Below, piece by piece: positions 9,540-18,063 of a DNA stretch of 64,000 nucleotides. Location: contig CANBUY010000001.1 of assembly GCA_947372745.1 (NCBI GenBank), positions 62,001-126,000 of the forward strand, given 5' to 3'. A program made the translations under genes and the position numbers. Numbering within the stretch: the stretch's first letter is position 1; each line of letters opens with the position of its first letter. The DNA is from Comamonadaceae bacterium. Lineage in GTDB: Bacteria > Pseudomonadota > Gammaproteobacteria > Burkholderiales > Burkholderiaceae_C. The notes beneath the pieces were generated by a model. That model made no database searches and was not told where the DNA came from. It saw only the letters and a program-made list of their open reading frames with translations.

Positions 9540-10448
9540 CTATGCGCGCTTTCTTAAACCCAGCACCATCACAGTGCCCACCACCAACAGCGCACCTGCT
9601 ACCTGCACCGCTGCTATGGACTGCCCAAGGATCAGCCAGGCCAAGACTAGCGCAAAGACTGGCTCGACATTCATGATGGCTGAATTACCCGCCACCCCCA
9701 GCTTGGGCAGCACGGTAAACATCACGGTAAATGCTGTGCCGTAAAGTAGAGTGAGTGCAGCCAGTCCCCACCAGCCTGGCGGGGCTTGGGGTAAGTGAAA
9801 TCCGCCTTGCCCAAGCACGACCGCCAAGGCAATCAGGCCGGTGATCATCAGGGTGCTGGCTGTTCGCAGGCGCCCATCAAGGTCGCCAGCTTCGTGCTGG
9901 GTGAGGATCATGGCCAAGCCGAAGGTGGCGGCTGCAGACAGCGCGAAGGCTACACCCACGCCGATATGTCCCCATTGCCCGGCGGCGCCCAGTCCCGAGG
10001 TCGCACCCAAGACATCCAGTGCCAAAGCCAAGCCGATCAGTATGACGGGCATTGCCCGCAACACGGCCCGCTCGGGGCGACGCTTGTAAAGCAGGCGATC
10101 CCAAAGTGCCGCCCACAACGGATAGGTGTTAAACGCCAGTAACGCCAGGGCCACAGGCAGTCTGGCCACCGAGGAGTAGATGCACAGGCTCTGCACCCCG
10201 ATCAGCAGGCCAATCAAGGGCAAGAAACGCTTGTGCCGACTGCTCAGCGCCAATGGAACCCGGTACACCCACACCAAGGTGCTGACCACCAGCGCCGTGG
10301 CCAAGCTGCGAAATGCCACCGCAGTCGCCACATCCACGCCATGGTTGAAAGCCATGCGCGCTGCGACGTGGTTGGCACCCATCATGAGGGCGATGAGCAG
10401 GAGCATCGCAAATGCAGCGCCGCTAAGGGCGCGTTGGCCGGTACTCAT
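9540..10448 (-). CDS. EamA/DMT-family transporter
   Basis: A 302-residue inner-membrane protein with about ten hydrophobic helices in two five-helix EamA halves; the glycine- and alanine-rich helices and the MMGANHVAARMAF start of the first half are typical of the drug/metabolite transporter superfamily. Such proteins export amino acids, metabolites or drugs; the cargo is unknown. Its start lies 2 bp after the stop of the DUF4197 gene upstream, so both may share a transcript. Confidence 0.88.
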   Translation of the reverse strand: MSTGQRALSGAAFAMLLLIALMMGANHVAARMAFNHGVDVATAVAFRSLATALVVSTLVWVYRVPLALSSRHKRFLPLIGLLIGVQSLCIYSSVARLPVALALLAFNTYPLWAALWDRLLYKRRPERAVLRAMPVILIGLALALDVLGATSGLGAAGQWGHIGVGVAFALSAAATFGLAMILTQHEAGDLDGRLRTASTLMITGLIALAVVLGQGGFHLPQAPPGWWGLAALTLLYGTAFTVMFTVLPKLGVAGNSAIMNVEPVFALVLAWLILGQSIAAVQVAGALLVVGTVMVLGLRKRA

Positions 10449-10450
10449 AC

Positions 10451-11140
10451 TTAACGGGTAGCGCCAAAAACCCGCTTTAAAAGCGCGCTGCCGGTGCCTA
10501 TCGGGTCGGAGCGTATCGTTTTTTCCTGCTCGGCAATCATCATGAACAGTCCATCCATTGCCTTGGTCGTGACATAGCTGTCGAGATCGGCATCTTTTGC
10601 ATCAAGCAGCCCGAACTGCACCGCTTTGCCGGCAAAGGCGTTGTATTTGTCGACCAGTTCAACTTTGGCGGTGGCGTTTTTCACAATCGGGCGAAAACGG
10701 TTGGCCAGTTCATTGGAGGTGGTCCGCTTGAAGTACTGGGTGGCCGCATCTTGTGGGCCAAACAGGATATCTTTGGCATCCTTGAAAGACATATTCTTGA
10801 TGGCGCTGACGAGGACGGGCTTGGCTTGCGCGACGGCCGCCTCAGCGGCGCGGTTCATGGCCTCAACCAGTTCGTCGGTTTGCTTTGAAAATCCGAGCAT
10901 ACGGGCGGCTTTTTCTGCTTTGAGAAATGACTCAGGCAAGCCAATACGCACCTTGGGGTTGCCCATAAACCCGTCTTTTTTGCCCAACTGATCGACCGCA
11001 AACTCGGCGCCTCGGGTGATGGCTGCATTGATGCCGGAGGCTGTTTCCTCAGGGGTTAAGCTGGCCGAGTTGGCCACCTGGAGGTTGCCCAATGCAGCCA
11101 TAAGAGCCACACACAGGGTGATAGACCGTGAAAAAGACAT
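10451..11140 (-). CDS. DUF4197 family exported protein
   Basis: A 229-residue protein with an N-terminal signal peptide (cleavage probably after NSA near residue 26). The mature part matches the DUF4197 pattern: a helical domain with the conserved run VRIGLPESFLKAEKAARMLG, KDILFGPQDAATQYFKRTT and a C-terminal DGLFMMIAEQEKTIRSDP motif. The family is periplasmic and of unknown function. Confidence 0.88.
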   Translation of the reverse strand: MSFSRSITLCVALMAALGNLQVANSASLTPEETASGINAAITRGAEFAVDQLGKKDGFMGNPKVRIGLPESFLKAEKAARMLGFSKQTDELVEAMNRAAEAAVAQAKPVLVSAIKNMSFKDAKDILFGPQDAATQYFKRTTSNELANRFRPIVKNATAKVELVDKYNAFAGKAVQFGLLDAKDADLDSYVTTKAMDGLFMMIAEQEKTIRSDPIGTGSALLKRVFGATR

Positions 11141-11263
11141 GGTGTTTCCTTGTTAGTCGGGATTTGCCGGAGGCCATGGCGACCGTTCATGAAAAGTCAA
11201 ATTTTGCAACAAAGACCCAGAGCAACCGTTGGCTGCCATGCTGGCTATACCGGCCGTACCAGT

Positions 11264-11833
11264 TCACCGCAACAAGTAAACCGCCGCCGCCAACAGCAAG
11301 CCACCACCCACCCACACCCATACAGGCACTGAGCGGGCACTTGCGGATGTCACCTCGGGCGTGACCAATTCGGTTTTTTCTTCAGGGGCCAGGCTCTCTT
11401 TGAGGACTTGCTCAAAGCGGCTGAAGAAGTCTTCGGTTAAGGACTTGGAAACACCGTCAATCAAGCGCTGGCCCATTTGTGCCAGCTTGCCGCCGATACG
11501 CGAATGCACGGTGTAGTGCAGCTCGCAGCCTTGGTCCAAGGGCTTCAGCTCAACCTTGCAATCGCCTTTGCCAAAACCGGCCACACCGCCTTGGGCATCA
11601 AACTGCAAGGCGTAGCTGCTGGGGGCGACGATGTCCGTGAGTTGCACCGATCCCGAAAACTTGGCCGACACGGGGCCAATTTTGATCGCCACGCCCACGG
11701 TGTAGCGTTGCTCACCCGATAGCTCGAATTTGTCACAGCCGGGGATGCAGCGTTTCAGCACCTCGGGGTTGTTCAGCGCATCCCATGCCACCTGTTGCGT
11801 CACCGGCAATGTGCGGCTTCCTTGCATATCCAT
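11264..11833 (-). CDS. CoxG-like SRPBCC protein of the form II cluster
   Basis: A 189-residue protein with an SRPBCC/START-like domain (residues about 1-145) that begins MDMQGSRTLPVTQQVAWDAL and carries IPGCDKFE, as in CoxG proteins, and a single C-terminal transmembrane helix (VWVWVGGGLLLAAAVYLL). CoxG is thought to recruit CO dehydrogenase-type enzymes to the membrane and link them to quinones. It is the last gene of the minus-strand cluster 17549-11264 and follows the VWA gene by 24 bp. It is a distant paralogue of the protein at 61693. Confidence 0.85.
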   Translation of the reverse strand: MDMQGSRTLPVTQQVAWDALNNPEVLKRCIPGCDKFELSGEQRYTVGVAIKIGPVSAKFSGSVQLTDIVAPSSYALQFDAQGGVAGFGKGDCKVELKPLDQGCELHYTVHSRIGGKLAQMGQRLIDGVSKSLTEDFFSRFEQVLKESLAPEEKTELVTPEVTSASARSVPVWVWVGGGLLLAAAVYLLR

Positions 11834-11857
11834 CTTTTTCTCCGTTCAAAATTCAAT

Positions 11858-13015
11858 TCAGTGTTGCACGACTTGGGCAACCGCGCGCGCCAGGTCTTCC
11901 AGGCTGTTGAGGTTGTGAATGGGCAGCATGCCATCGACACAACGGCTCAGCACCTCAGGACCCCGGGCTGTGGGCGTGTAGCCCTCAAAGCGCAGCAGAG
12001 GATTCAACCACAAGATACGACGCGTACGACGTTTAAGTTTCTGCATCGCGGCTTCCAGCACCTGGGGCTCGCCGGTATCCAAACCATCGCTGATGAGCAG
12101 CACCACGGTGCGGCGACCCACCAACTGGCGTGCGTGCTGCGCCAGCAAGTGGTGCACCGCATCGCCCAAGCGCGTGCCTGAGCCAAAGTCGGTCACCGTG
12201 CGGTTGACGCTGTCCAACATTGCATCGGTGTCGGGCTGGCGAAACGCTGCGTTCAAATCGGTCAGCTGAGTGCCAAAAGAAAATACGGCTCGCGGCACCT
12301 GGCGTGTGGCCTGGTGCAAAAATGCCAGCAACCACCGCGCGTAGACGGCCATGGAGCCGGAGACATCGACCAGGATGAGTAAGGGCAGCGGCTGTTTTCG
12401 GCGTTGCAAATAGGGCAAACGCACCAACTCGCCGTCATGGCAGGCGGCCCATTGCATGGCTTTGGCCCAGTCCAATCGGCTGCCTTGTCCGCTGGCCGCC
12501 AGGCGCCTGCCCCTCACCTGCGGCAGGTCCAGGCGCACCGCGCGCAGCAGTCGCTGCATGCGGCGCACATCATGTCCGGTAAGACTTCTGAAATCGGCCT
12601 GGCGCAAGCGCGAATAAGCACTGGCGCGCAAAGCCAAGGAATCGTCGTCTGCTAGTTCGGCCGTATCAATGGCGGGTTGCGCCAATGCCGGGCTAGCCAA
12701 AACCTCTTGGGCGCGGCGTTGGGCAGCCGTGGGTTCACGCGGATGGGAGTCTGCAGTCGCAGCCTGTGCCATCAATGAAACCGCCGATGCGGCTTGTGGC
12801 GCACGAAAAAAAGCGTCGAACACCGCTTCAAACACCGCGCGGTCCTGCGGGCGCGAGACCAGCACGGCCTCCAATGCAAAGCGCACGTCGTCCTTCTGGA
12901 CAATGCCTACCTGCACCGCAGCTTGGGCGGCCAGAGCCACCCGGGTGCTGTCAATAGGCACCCCCGCGCGCTGCAAAGCCCGGGCAAACGCAGCCAAGTT
13001 GTCGAGGGCCAACAT
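11858..13015 (-). CDS. CoxE-like VWA-domain protein of the form II cluster
   Basis: A 385-residue VWA protein of the CoxE family, which works with a MoxR ATPase in maturing Mo-Cu or Mo hydroxylases. The C-terminal VWA domain has the metal-site motif DVSGS (LILVDVSGSMAVYARWL) and ISDGLDTGEP. The frame is open upstream to 13369, but that part overlaps the MoxR gene and is low-complexity; the ATG at 13015 (MLALDNLAAFARAL) is 23 bp after the MoxR stop and gives the usual family N-terminus. Confidence 0.87.
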   Translation of the reverse strand: MLALDNLAAFARALQRAGVPIDSTRVALAAQAAVQVGIVQKDDVRFALEAVLVSRPQDRAVFEAVFDAFFRAPQAASAVSLMAQAATADSHPREPTAAQRRAQEVLASPALAQPAIDTAELADDDSLALRASAYSRLRQADFRSLTGHDVRRMQRLLRAVRLDLPQVRGRRLAASGQGSRLDWAKAMQWAACHDGELVRLPYLQRRKQPLPLLILVDVSGSMAVYARWLLAFLHQATRQVPRAVFSFGTQLTDLNAAFRQPDTDAMLDSVNRTVTDFGSGTRLGDAVHHLLAQHARQLVGRRTVVLLISDGLDTGEPQVLEAAMQKLKRRTRRILWLNPLLRFEGYTPTARGPEVLSRCVDGMLPIHNLNSLEDLARAVAQVVQH

Positions 13016-13038
13016 CGGGTGTCTTGGGTAAGGCCTGG

Positions 13039-13944
13039 TCAGCCGTGGGCCGTGGGGCTTAGGAGTTGCTGCAGCAGTTCGTTCAAGGCGGCCACGTCTT
13101 CGCGCTGCTTGAACAAAATGCCGGCCGTGTCTTGCACGCGCTCGGCATCCAGATCGGTCGTGTGCAAGGCCACCAAGGCCTTGGCCCATTCCACGCTCTC
13201 GGCAATCCCGGGCACGCGGGCAAAGTGGGCGGCCACGGCCTCGCTGCGCAGCCGGGCCACAAAGTTGCTCACCTGTTGGGCCAGTTGTTGGCTGGCTTGC
13301 GGCACTTGGGCACGCAAAATGGTCAGCTCGCGTTCGCGCTCGGGATAGTCCATCCAGTGGTAGAGGCAACGGCGTTTGACGGCGTCATTGAGGTCGCGCG
13401 TGCGGTTGCTGGTCAGCAGCGTGATGGGCGGCACCTGGGCCTTCACCGTGCCAAGTTCGGGGATGCTGATTTGGTACTCACCCAAATACTCCAGCAAAAA
13501 AGCCTCAAACGGCGCATCGGCGCGGTCCACCTCGTCAATCAACAGCACCGCACCGGGTGCGGGCGTTTGCAGGGATTGCAACAAGGGGCGGCTAATCAAG
13601 TAACGGTCTTGGTAGATCTCGCGCTCCAACTGCTCGGGCGTGGCATGGTCATGCGCGGCGCGCATGTGCAGCAGTTGGGCGGCGTGGTTCCATTCGTACA
13701 GAGTTTCGCGCTGCTCCATGCCGTCGTAGCACTGCAAGCGAATCAGGGGTCGGGCCAAGACCTTGGACAAAGCCTTGGCCAGCTCTGTTTTACCCACACC
13801 CGGCTCGCCTTCGAGCAGCAGCGGGCGCTGCAAGGTCAGCGCCAAATACACCGTGGTGGCCAAACGCCGATCAGCCCAGTAGCCGTGAGCGGCCAGGGCT
13901 TTGGTCAAAGAGTCAATGCTGGCAAGCCCTGCCGCAGGCGTCAT
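13039..13944 (-). CDS. MoxR-family AAA+ ATPase (CoxD-like) of the form II cluster
   Basis: A 301-residue AAA+ ATPase. Walker A is GEPGVGKT at residues 46-53, Walker B is VLLIDEVDRAD, and sensor 1 is LLTSNRTRDL. CoxD proteins act as chaperones that insert or complete the metal and sulfur at the active site of CO dehydrogenase-type enzymes. The start overlaps the stop of the FAD-subunit gene by 4 bp, and the VWA partner follows, the usual MoxR-VWA order. Confidence 0.92.
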   Translation of the reverse strand: MTPAAGLASIDSLTKALAAHGYWADRRLATTVYLALTLQRPLLLEGEPGVGKTELAKALSKVLARPLIRLQCYDGMEQRETLYEWNHAAQLLHMRAAHDHATPEQLEREIYQDRYLISRPLLQSLQTPAPGAVLLIDEVDRADAPFEAFLLEYLGEYQISIPELGTVKAQVPPITLLTSNRTRDLNDAVKRRCLYHWMDYPERERELTILRAQVPQASQQLAQQVSNFVARLRSEAVAAHFARVPGIAESVEWAKALVALHTTDLDAERVQDTAGILFKQREDVAALNELLQQLLSPTAHG

Positions 13945-14732
13945 GCCAAGGCGTGGCGCACAGCCCGCTCGGTTTGCACCGTGATCAGGTGGGCGCGGTA
14001 GTCAGCGCTGGCGTGCAAATCGCCATTGAGTTCCGAGGCGTCAATGACCACAGCGCGCACGGCCTCAGGGGTAAAGCTCTTACTCAAAGCCGCTTCCAGA
14101 CCCGCATGGCGGAACACGCCGTTGGCAGCCCCCGTAACGGCCACGCGCACCCCTGCGTGGGTTTGGGCCACAAACACGCCAACCAAGGCAAAGCGCGAGG
14201 CCGATTGTTTGAACTTGGCATAGGCCGCGCGTTGCGGGATGGGAAAACGGATAGCGGTGATCAACTCACCCGGCTCCAGGGCGGTGCTGTACAGGCCTTG
14301 GAAGAAGTCCTCTGCCGCCAGGCTGCGGCGGTCCGTGACGACGGTGGCGCCCAAGGCCAACACGGCAGCGGGGTAGCAAGCGGCGGGGTCGTTGTTGGCG
14401 ACCGAACCGCCCAAGGTCCCCATGGCCCGGATTTGCTTGTCGCCAATGCCATTGGCCAACTGGGCCAAGCCCGGAATATGCTGAAGCACCAAGGCATGGT
14501 GGGCTACCGTCTGGTGGCTCGTGAAGGCGCTGATGATGAGGTGATCGCCGTCTTTGACAATCCCTTGAAGTTCGGCAATGCCGCCCAGATCGACCAGCAA
14601 CTCAGGCGCCAGCAGACGCTGCTTCATGGAGGCGAGCAGGGTTTGACCGCCAGCCAAGGCCTGGCCGCCGGCCTTGAGTTGCTCAATGGCTTGCGCCAGG
14701 GTGGTGGGGCGTTCGTAATTAAATGCGTACAC
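13941..14732 (-). CDS. FAD-binding medium subunit of form II molybdenum hydroxylase
   Basis: A 263-residue CoxM/CutM-type flavoprotein that passes electrons from the 2Fe-2S subunit to an acceptor. FAD contacts are visible: AGGQTLLASMKQR at about residues 32-44, and the IRAMGTLGGSVANNDPAACYP loop at about residues 105-125. C-terminal domain begins around residue 160. It lies 13 bp downstream of the iron-sulfur subunit and overlaps the MoxR gene by 4 bp. Confidence 0.92.
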   Translation of the reverse strand: MYAFNYERPTTLAQAIEQLKAGGQALAGGQTLLASMKQRLLAPELLVDLGGIAELQGIVKDGDHLIISAFTSHQTVAHHALVLQHIPGLAQLANGIGDKQIRAMGTLGGSVANNDPAACYPAAVLALGATVVTDRRSLAAEDFFQGLYSTALEPGELITAIRFPIPQRAAYAKFKQSASRFALVGVFVAQTHAGVRVAVTGAANGVFRHAGLEAALSKSFTPEAVRAVVIDASELNGDLHASADYRAHLITVQTERAVRHALA

Positions 14733-14745
14733 GTTTTGTTCCCTT

Positions 14746-15213
14746 TCAAGCCTTCATGGCGGCAGCACCTTGCTGCACCGCCAAGACAATATTTTGGTAA
14801 CCCGTGCAGCGGCACAGATTGCCTTCGAGCATGTCGCGGATGTCATGCGCCGAGGCATCGGGCATTTTTTGGCACAGATCGACCGCGCTCATCACCATGC
14901 CGGGGGTGCAAAAGCCGCACTGGAGCCCGTGGCATTCCTTGAAGGCAGCTTGCATGGGGTGCAGCGTTCCATCGGGTTTGGCCAAACCTTCGATGGTGGT
15001 AATACTGGCGCCCTGGGCTTGTGCCAGCAACACATTGCACGACTTGACCGCACTGCCATTCATGATGACGGTGCAGGCGCCGCACTGCGCGGTATCACAA
15101 CCGACGTGGGTGCCGGTGAGTTCCAGGTGTTCACGAATGGCCTGCACCAACAGGGTGTTGGGTGCGGCGTCCAGGGTAACGGCTTGGCCGTTGACGTTAA
15201 GAGAGACTTGCAT
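14746..15213 (-). CDS. 2Fe-2S small subunit of form II molybdenum hydroxylase
   Basis: A 155-residue CoxS-type protein with two [2Fe-2S] clusters. The N-terminal plant-ferredoxin cluster has the ligand run CDTAQCGACTVIMNG plus SCNVLL; the C-terminal helical cluster has CGFCTPGM and [12 protein letters not shown]. It carries electrons from the molybdenum site to FAD. It is 17 bp downstream of the large subunit and 13 bp upstream of the FAD subunit. Confidence 0.95.
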   Translation of the reverse strand: MQVSLNVNGQAVTLDAAPNTLLVQAIREHLELTGTHVGCDTAQCGACTVIMNGSAVKSCNVLLAQAQGASITTIEGLAKPDGTLHPMQAAFKECHGLQCGFCTPGMVMSAVDLCQKMPDASAHDIRDMLEGNLCRCTGYQNIVLAVQQGAAAMKA

Positions 15214-15230
15214 CGATGTGTCCTTTTATT

Positions 15231-17549
15231 TCAAGCCGCGTGCATTAAGCGCCACAGACGATAGGGGGTGAGTGGCATTTGCAGCTGAGGCGTCAGCGCC
15301 CCACGGCCATGGCGTGCCAAGGCATCGGCAACCGCGTTGACCACAGCGGGCGTGGCGCCAATGGTGCCCAACTCGCCCACGCCCTTGACACCCAATACAT
15401 TGTTTTTGCACGGGATACTTTGGTCCATCTCGGTAAGAAACAGGTGGGGCATGATGTCGGCGTGGGGGACGGCGTAGTCCATCAAGCTGCCCGTGAGCAA
15501 CTGACCGGTTTCCTCGTCGTAGGCCACCTGCTCCAGCAGCGCCTGGCCAATGCCTTGCACGGCACCGCCATCGAGTTGACCGCGTACGATCATCGGGTTG
15601 ACGACACGTCCCACGTCATTCACCGAGGCATAGGCGACGACCTGCACTTCGCCGGTTTGCGGGTCGAGTTCAACCTCGCACACATGGCAGCCGTTAGGCC
15701 AGGTCGGTCCTTTGGCGGCCGTGGTGGAGTTGAGTTCAATGCGTTGGTTGGGTTGGCTCGATGCCAACTCGGCCAAGCTAATTTTGAGATCGGTGCCAGC
15801 CACATGGAAACTGCCTTGTTCGTAGCGCAAGTCTTGCGGTGCGGCCTCCAAGGCCTGCGCCGCCAGCTCCTGAGCTTTATCCAGGGCTTGTCGGGCGCCT
15901 ACGCTGACCGCCGATCCCCCCGTGAACAGTGAGCGTGAACCCGCGCTGCCAAATCCGTTGCCGCGGTCGGTGTCACCCATCACCACGCGCACTTGCGACA
16001 GGGGCACACCAAACACATCCACCACCAACTGCGCCAGCGAGGTGGCAATCCCCTGCCCCATGGCGTTGACAGCGGTGAAGACCTCGATCTTGCCATCGGC
16101 CAGCACTTGGACATGAACGTTCTCTTCAAGCGCATTGCCCCCGGTCCACTCCAGGAAAGTGGCGATCCCCAAGCCGCGCCACAACCCCTGCTTTGCCGAC
16201 TCGGCAGCCCGTTGCTCAAAACTGCTCCACTGCGCCAGGGCCAAGCCTTGGTCCATGATGGACTCGAATTGCCCCACGTCATAGGTTTGACCCATGGGGT
16301 TTTTATAGGGCATTTGCTCGGGCTGCACAAAGTTGCGGCGACGCAGCGCGAGGCGGTCCATGCCTGTTTGGCGTGCCGCCTCGTCCATCAAGCGTTCGAT
16401 GTTGTAGATCGCCTCAGGGCGACCTGCGCCACGGTAAGCGCCGGTACTGGCGGTATTGGTCAACACAGCGGTCATGTGGAAATCGATCAGCGGTATGTCA
16501 TACACGCTGGTTTGCACCCAGGGGCCAATCAAGAGCTGAATCGCCACCCCCGTCATCGCGGCATAGGCCCCGACGTTGGCGTTGCTCTCCATACGCAGGG
16601 CTAAAATTTTGCCAGTGGCGTCCAAGGCCAGCGACGCCTTCGACTCGATGTCGCGGCCGTGGGCGCTGCTTAAAAATTCTTCGCTGCGGTCGGCAATCCA
16701 CTTGACTGGTTTTTGCAAGCGGTGTGCGCAATAAGCCACCACCAGGTCCTCAGGGTAGGGGCCGGTTTTCATACCAAAGCCACCGCCCACATCACCCACC
16801 ACGACGCGCACTTGTTCGGGCTTGAGGCCCAACAATTCGGACACAGCACCGCGCACAGCCGAGGGCATTTGTGTGCTCATGCGCACCATCAAGCGATCGT
16901 CTTCAATGCAAGCCAACACACTGCGCGGCTCCAGGGTAACAGCAGCCAAGCGCTGATTGACAATCGCCAACTTAACTACATGGGCTGCGCCCGCAAAGGC
17001 CTGGGCTGTTGCGTCGCGGTCACCATAACGGGTTTCGGCCACGCGGTTGTCCGGGGCATCCGAGATCAAAGGCGCATCGGGCTTCAGCGCATCGGTCAGG
17101 GTGACGATGCAAGGCAACTCTTCAAAGTCGATCTGCACCGCTTCAGCAGCATCACGCGCTTGTTGCTCGGTGTCTGCCACCACCGCCACGATGGGCTCGC
17201 CCACATAACGCACGCGGTTAACCGCCAAAATATGCCGCACGGGCGTGGCCGCCGGCGAGCCATCAGCGCGTGTAAAGTTGGCGACACCTGGCATGGCCGG
17301 GCGACCTTCTTCGACCAATTGCTGACCCGTAATCACCAATTGCACACCCGGCATGGCCTGTGCAGCCGAGGTGTCGATCGACAGAATGCGTGCATGTGGA
17401 TAGGAAGATCGGACAAAATAGAGCCGGGTTTGGCCCGGCAGTTTCATGTCGTCGGTGTAGAGGCCCGCACCTTTGAGCAATTGCTCATCTTCCAGTCGAA
17501 GTACAGCGTTTCCGCTGCCAAATCGTGTCGTTGTTGAGACCAAGTTCAA
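15231..17549 (-). CDS. Molybdopterin large subunit, form II (CoxL-like)
   Basis: A 772-residue xanthine dehydrogenase-family large subunit that binds the molybdenum cofactor. The loop that separates true CO dehydrogenases from relatives reads AYRGAGR at residues 371-377, the form II signature; the Cys of form I is absent. VVGDVGGGFGMKTG and the catalytic Glu in KGVGELGTIGAT are present, so it should be an active Mo hydroxylase. Form II enzymes have uncertain substrates; significant CO oxidation should not be assumed. It heads a minus-strand cluster L-S-M-D-E-G that runs to 11264. Confidence 0.92.
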   Translation of the reverse strand: MNLVSTTTRFGSGNAVLRLEDEQLLKGAGLYTDDMKLPGQTRLYFVRSSYPHARILSIDTSAAQAMPGVQLVITGQQLVEEGRPAMPGVANFTRADGSPAATPVRHILAVNRVRYVGEPIVAVVADTEQQARDAAEAVQIDFEELPCIVTLTDALKPDAPLISDAPDNRVAETRYGDRDATAQAFAGAAHVVKLAIVNQRLAAVTLEPRSVLACIEDDRLMVRMSTQMPSAVRGAVSELLGLKPEQVRVVVGDVGGGFGMKTGPYPEDLVVAYCAHRLQKPVKWIADRSEEFLSSAHGRDIESKASLALDATGKILALRMESNANVGAYAAMTGVAIQLLIGPWVQTSVYDIPLIDFHMTAVLTNTASTGAYRGAGRPEAIYNIERLMDEAARQTGMDRLALRRRNFVQPEQMPYKNPMGQTYDVGQFESIMDQGLALAQWSSFEQRAAESAKQGLWRGLGIATFLEWTGGNALEENVHVQVLADGKIEVFTAVNAMGQGIATSLAQLVVDVFGVPLSQVRVVMGDTDRGNGFGSAGSRSLFTGGSAVSVGARQALDKAQELAAQALEAAPQDLRYEQGSFHVAGTDLKISLAELASSQPNQRIELNSTTAAKGPTWPNGCHVCEVELDPQTGEVQVVAYASVNDVGRVVNPMIVRGQLDGGAVQGIGQALLEQVAYDEETGQLLTGSLMDYAVPHADIMPHLFLTEMDQSIPCKNNVLGVKGVGELGTIGATPAVVNAVADALARHGRGALTPQLQMPLTPYRLWRLMHAA

Positions 17550-17618
17550 GCTCCCGTAGGTTGATTTTTTATCGCCAAATGCTGCCAGCGAACACCCACT
17601 ATACGTAGGAATGCCCCA

Positions 17619-18029
17619 CTAAGCCTTGTCGTCTACCCATTGTTGAGCGTTCTTGACGCGAATTCGACGCACCACAGCGGCCAGTTCAGGGTCAGCCAAG
17701 GCAGAGGCGCCCGGGTTGTCAAGCTGCGACTTGACCAGTCGGTCCAGCATTTCCACCTGCGGCGTGAGCGGGCCAAAAAAGCGGGGCTCAGGGCCGATGG
17801 CCATCAGCAGCGTGGGGAAGTCTTCCACATCCAGCGGGTGCAGCAAGTCGGCCTCATCCTCCACATCGATCCACAAAAATTGTGCTTGCGGGTATTTGGC
17901 CTGCACCTGGGCAAAACGGGGGGCGTAGTCGCGGCACACGCCGCACCACGCCGCGCACAGACACACCACCAGCAAGGCGGCCTGCGATGGAACGGTGTCG
18001 GGATTCTGAGCGGTGATCTCTACATTCAT
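17619..18029 (-). CDS. Thioredoxin-like protein
   Basis: A 136-residue thioredoxin-fold protein with the redox motif WCGVC (residues about 28-32) and the cis-proline region VEDFPTLLM. No signal peptide is seen, so it is likely cytoplasmic. The last 45 residues form a helical tail beyond a standard thioredoxin. It sits between the M20 peptidase gene and the form II large subunit, all on the minus strand, with 69 bp before the latter. Confidence 0.87.
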   Translation of the reverse strand: MNVEITAQNPDTVPSQAALLVVCLCAAWCGVCRDYAPRFAQVQAKYPQAQFLWIDVEDEADLLHPLDVEDFPTLLMAIGPEPRFFGPLTPQVEMLDRLVKSQLDNPGASALADPELAAVVRRIRVKNAQQWVDDKA

Positions 18030-18063
18030 GTTTGTATTTTGCTTTAAAAAGACGCCTGCAAAT

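Noticed and set aside
11858-13369. Longer N-terminus for the CoxE-like protein
   Set aside because: The extra 118 codons overlap the MoxR gene and are low-complexity Arg/Pro/Ala-rich sequence; family N-terminus begins at 13015.
13953-14942. 329-codon plus-strand frame opposite the form II FAD subunit
   Set aside because: Exact antisense of convincing coxM/coxS-like genes; no family motifs.
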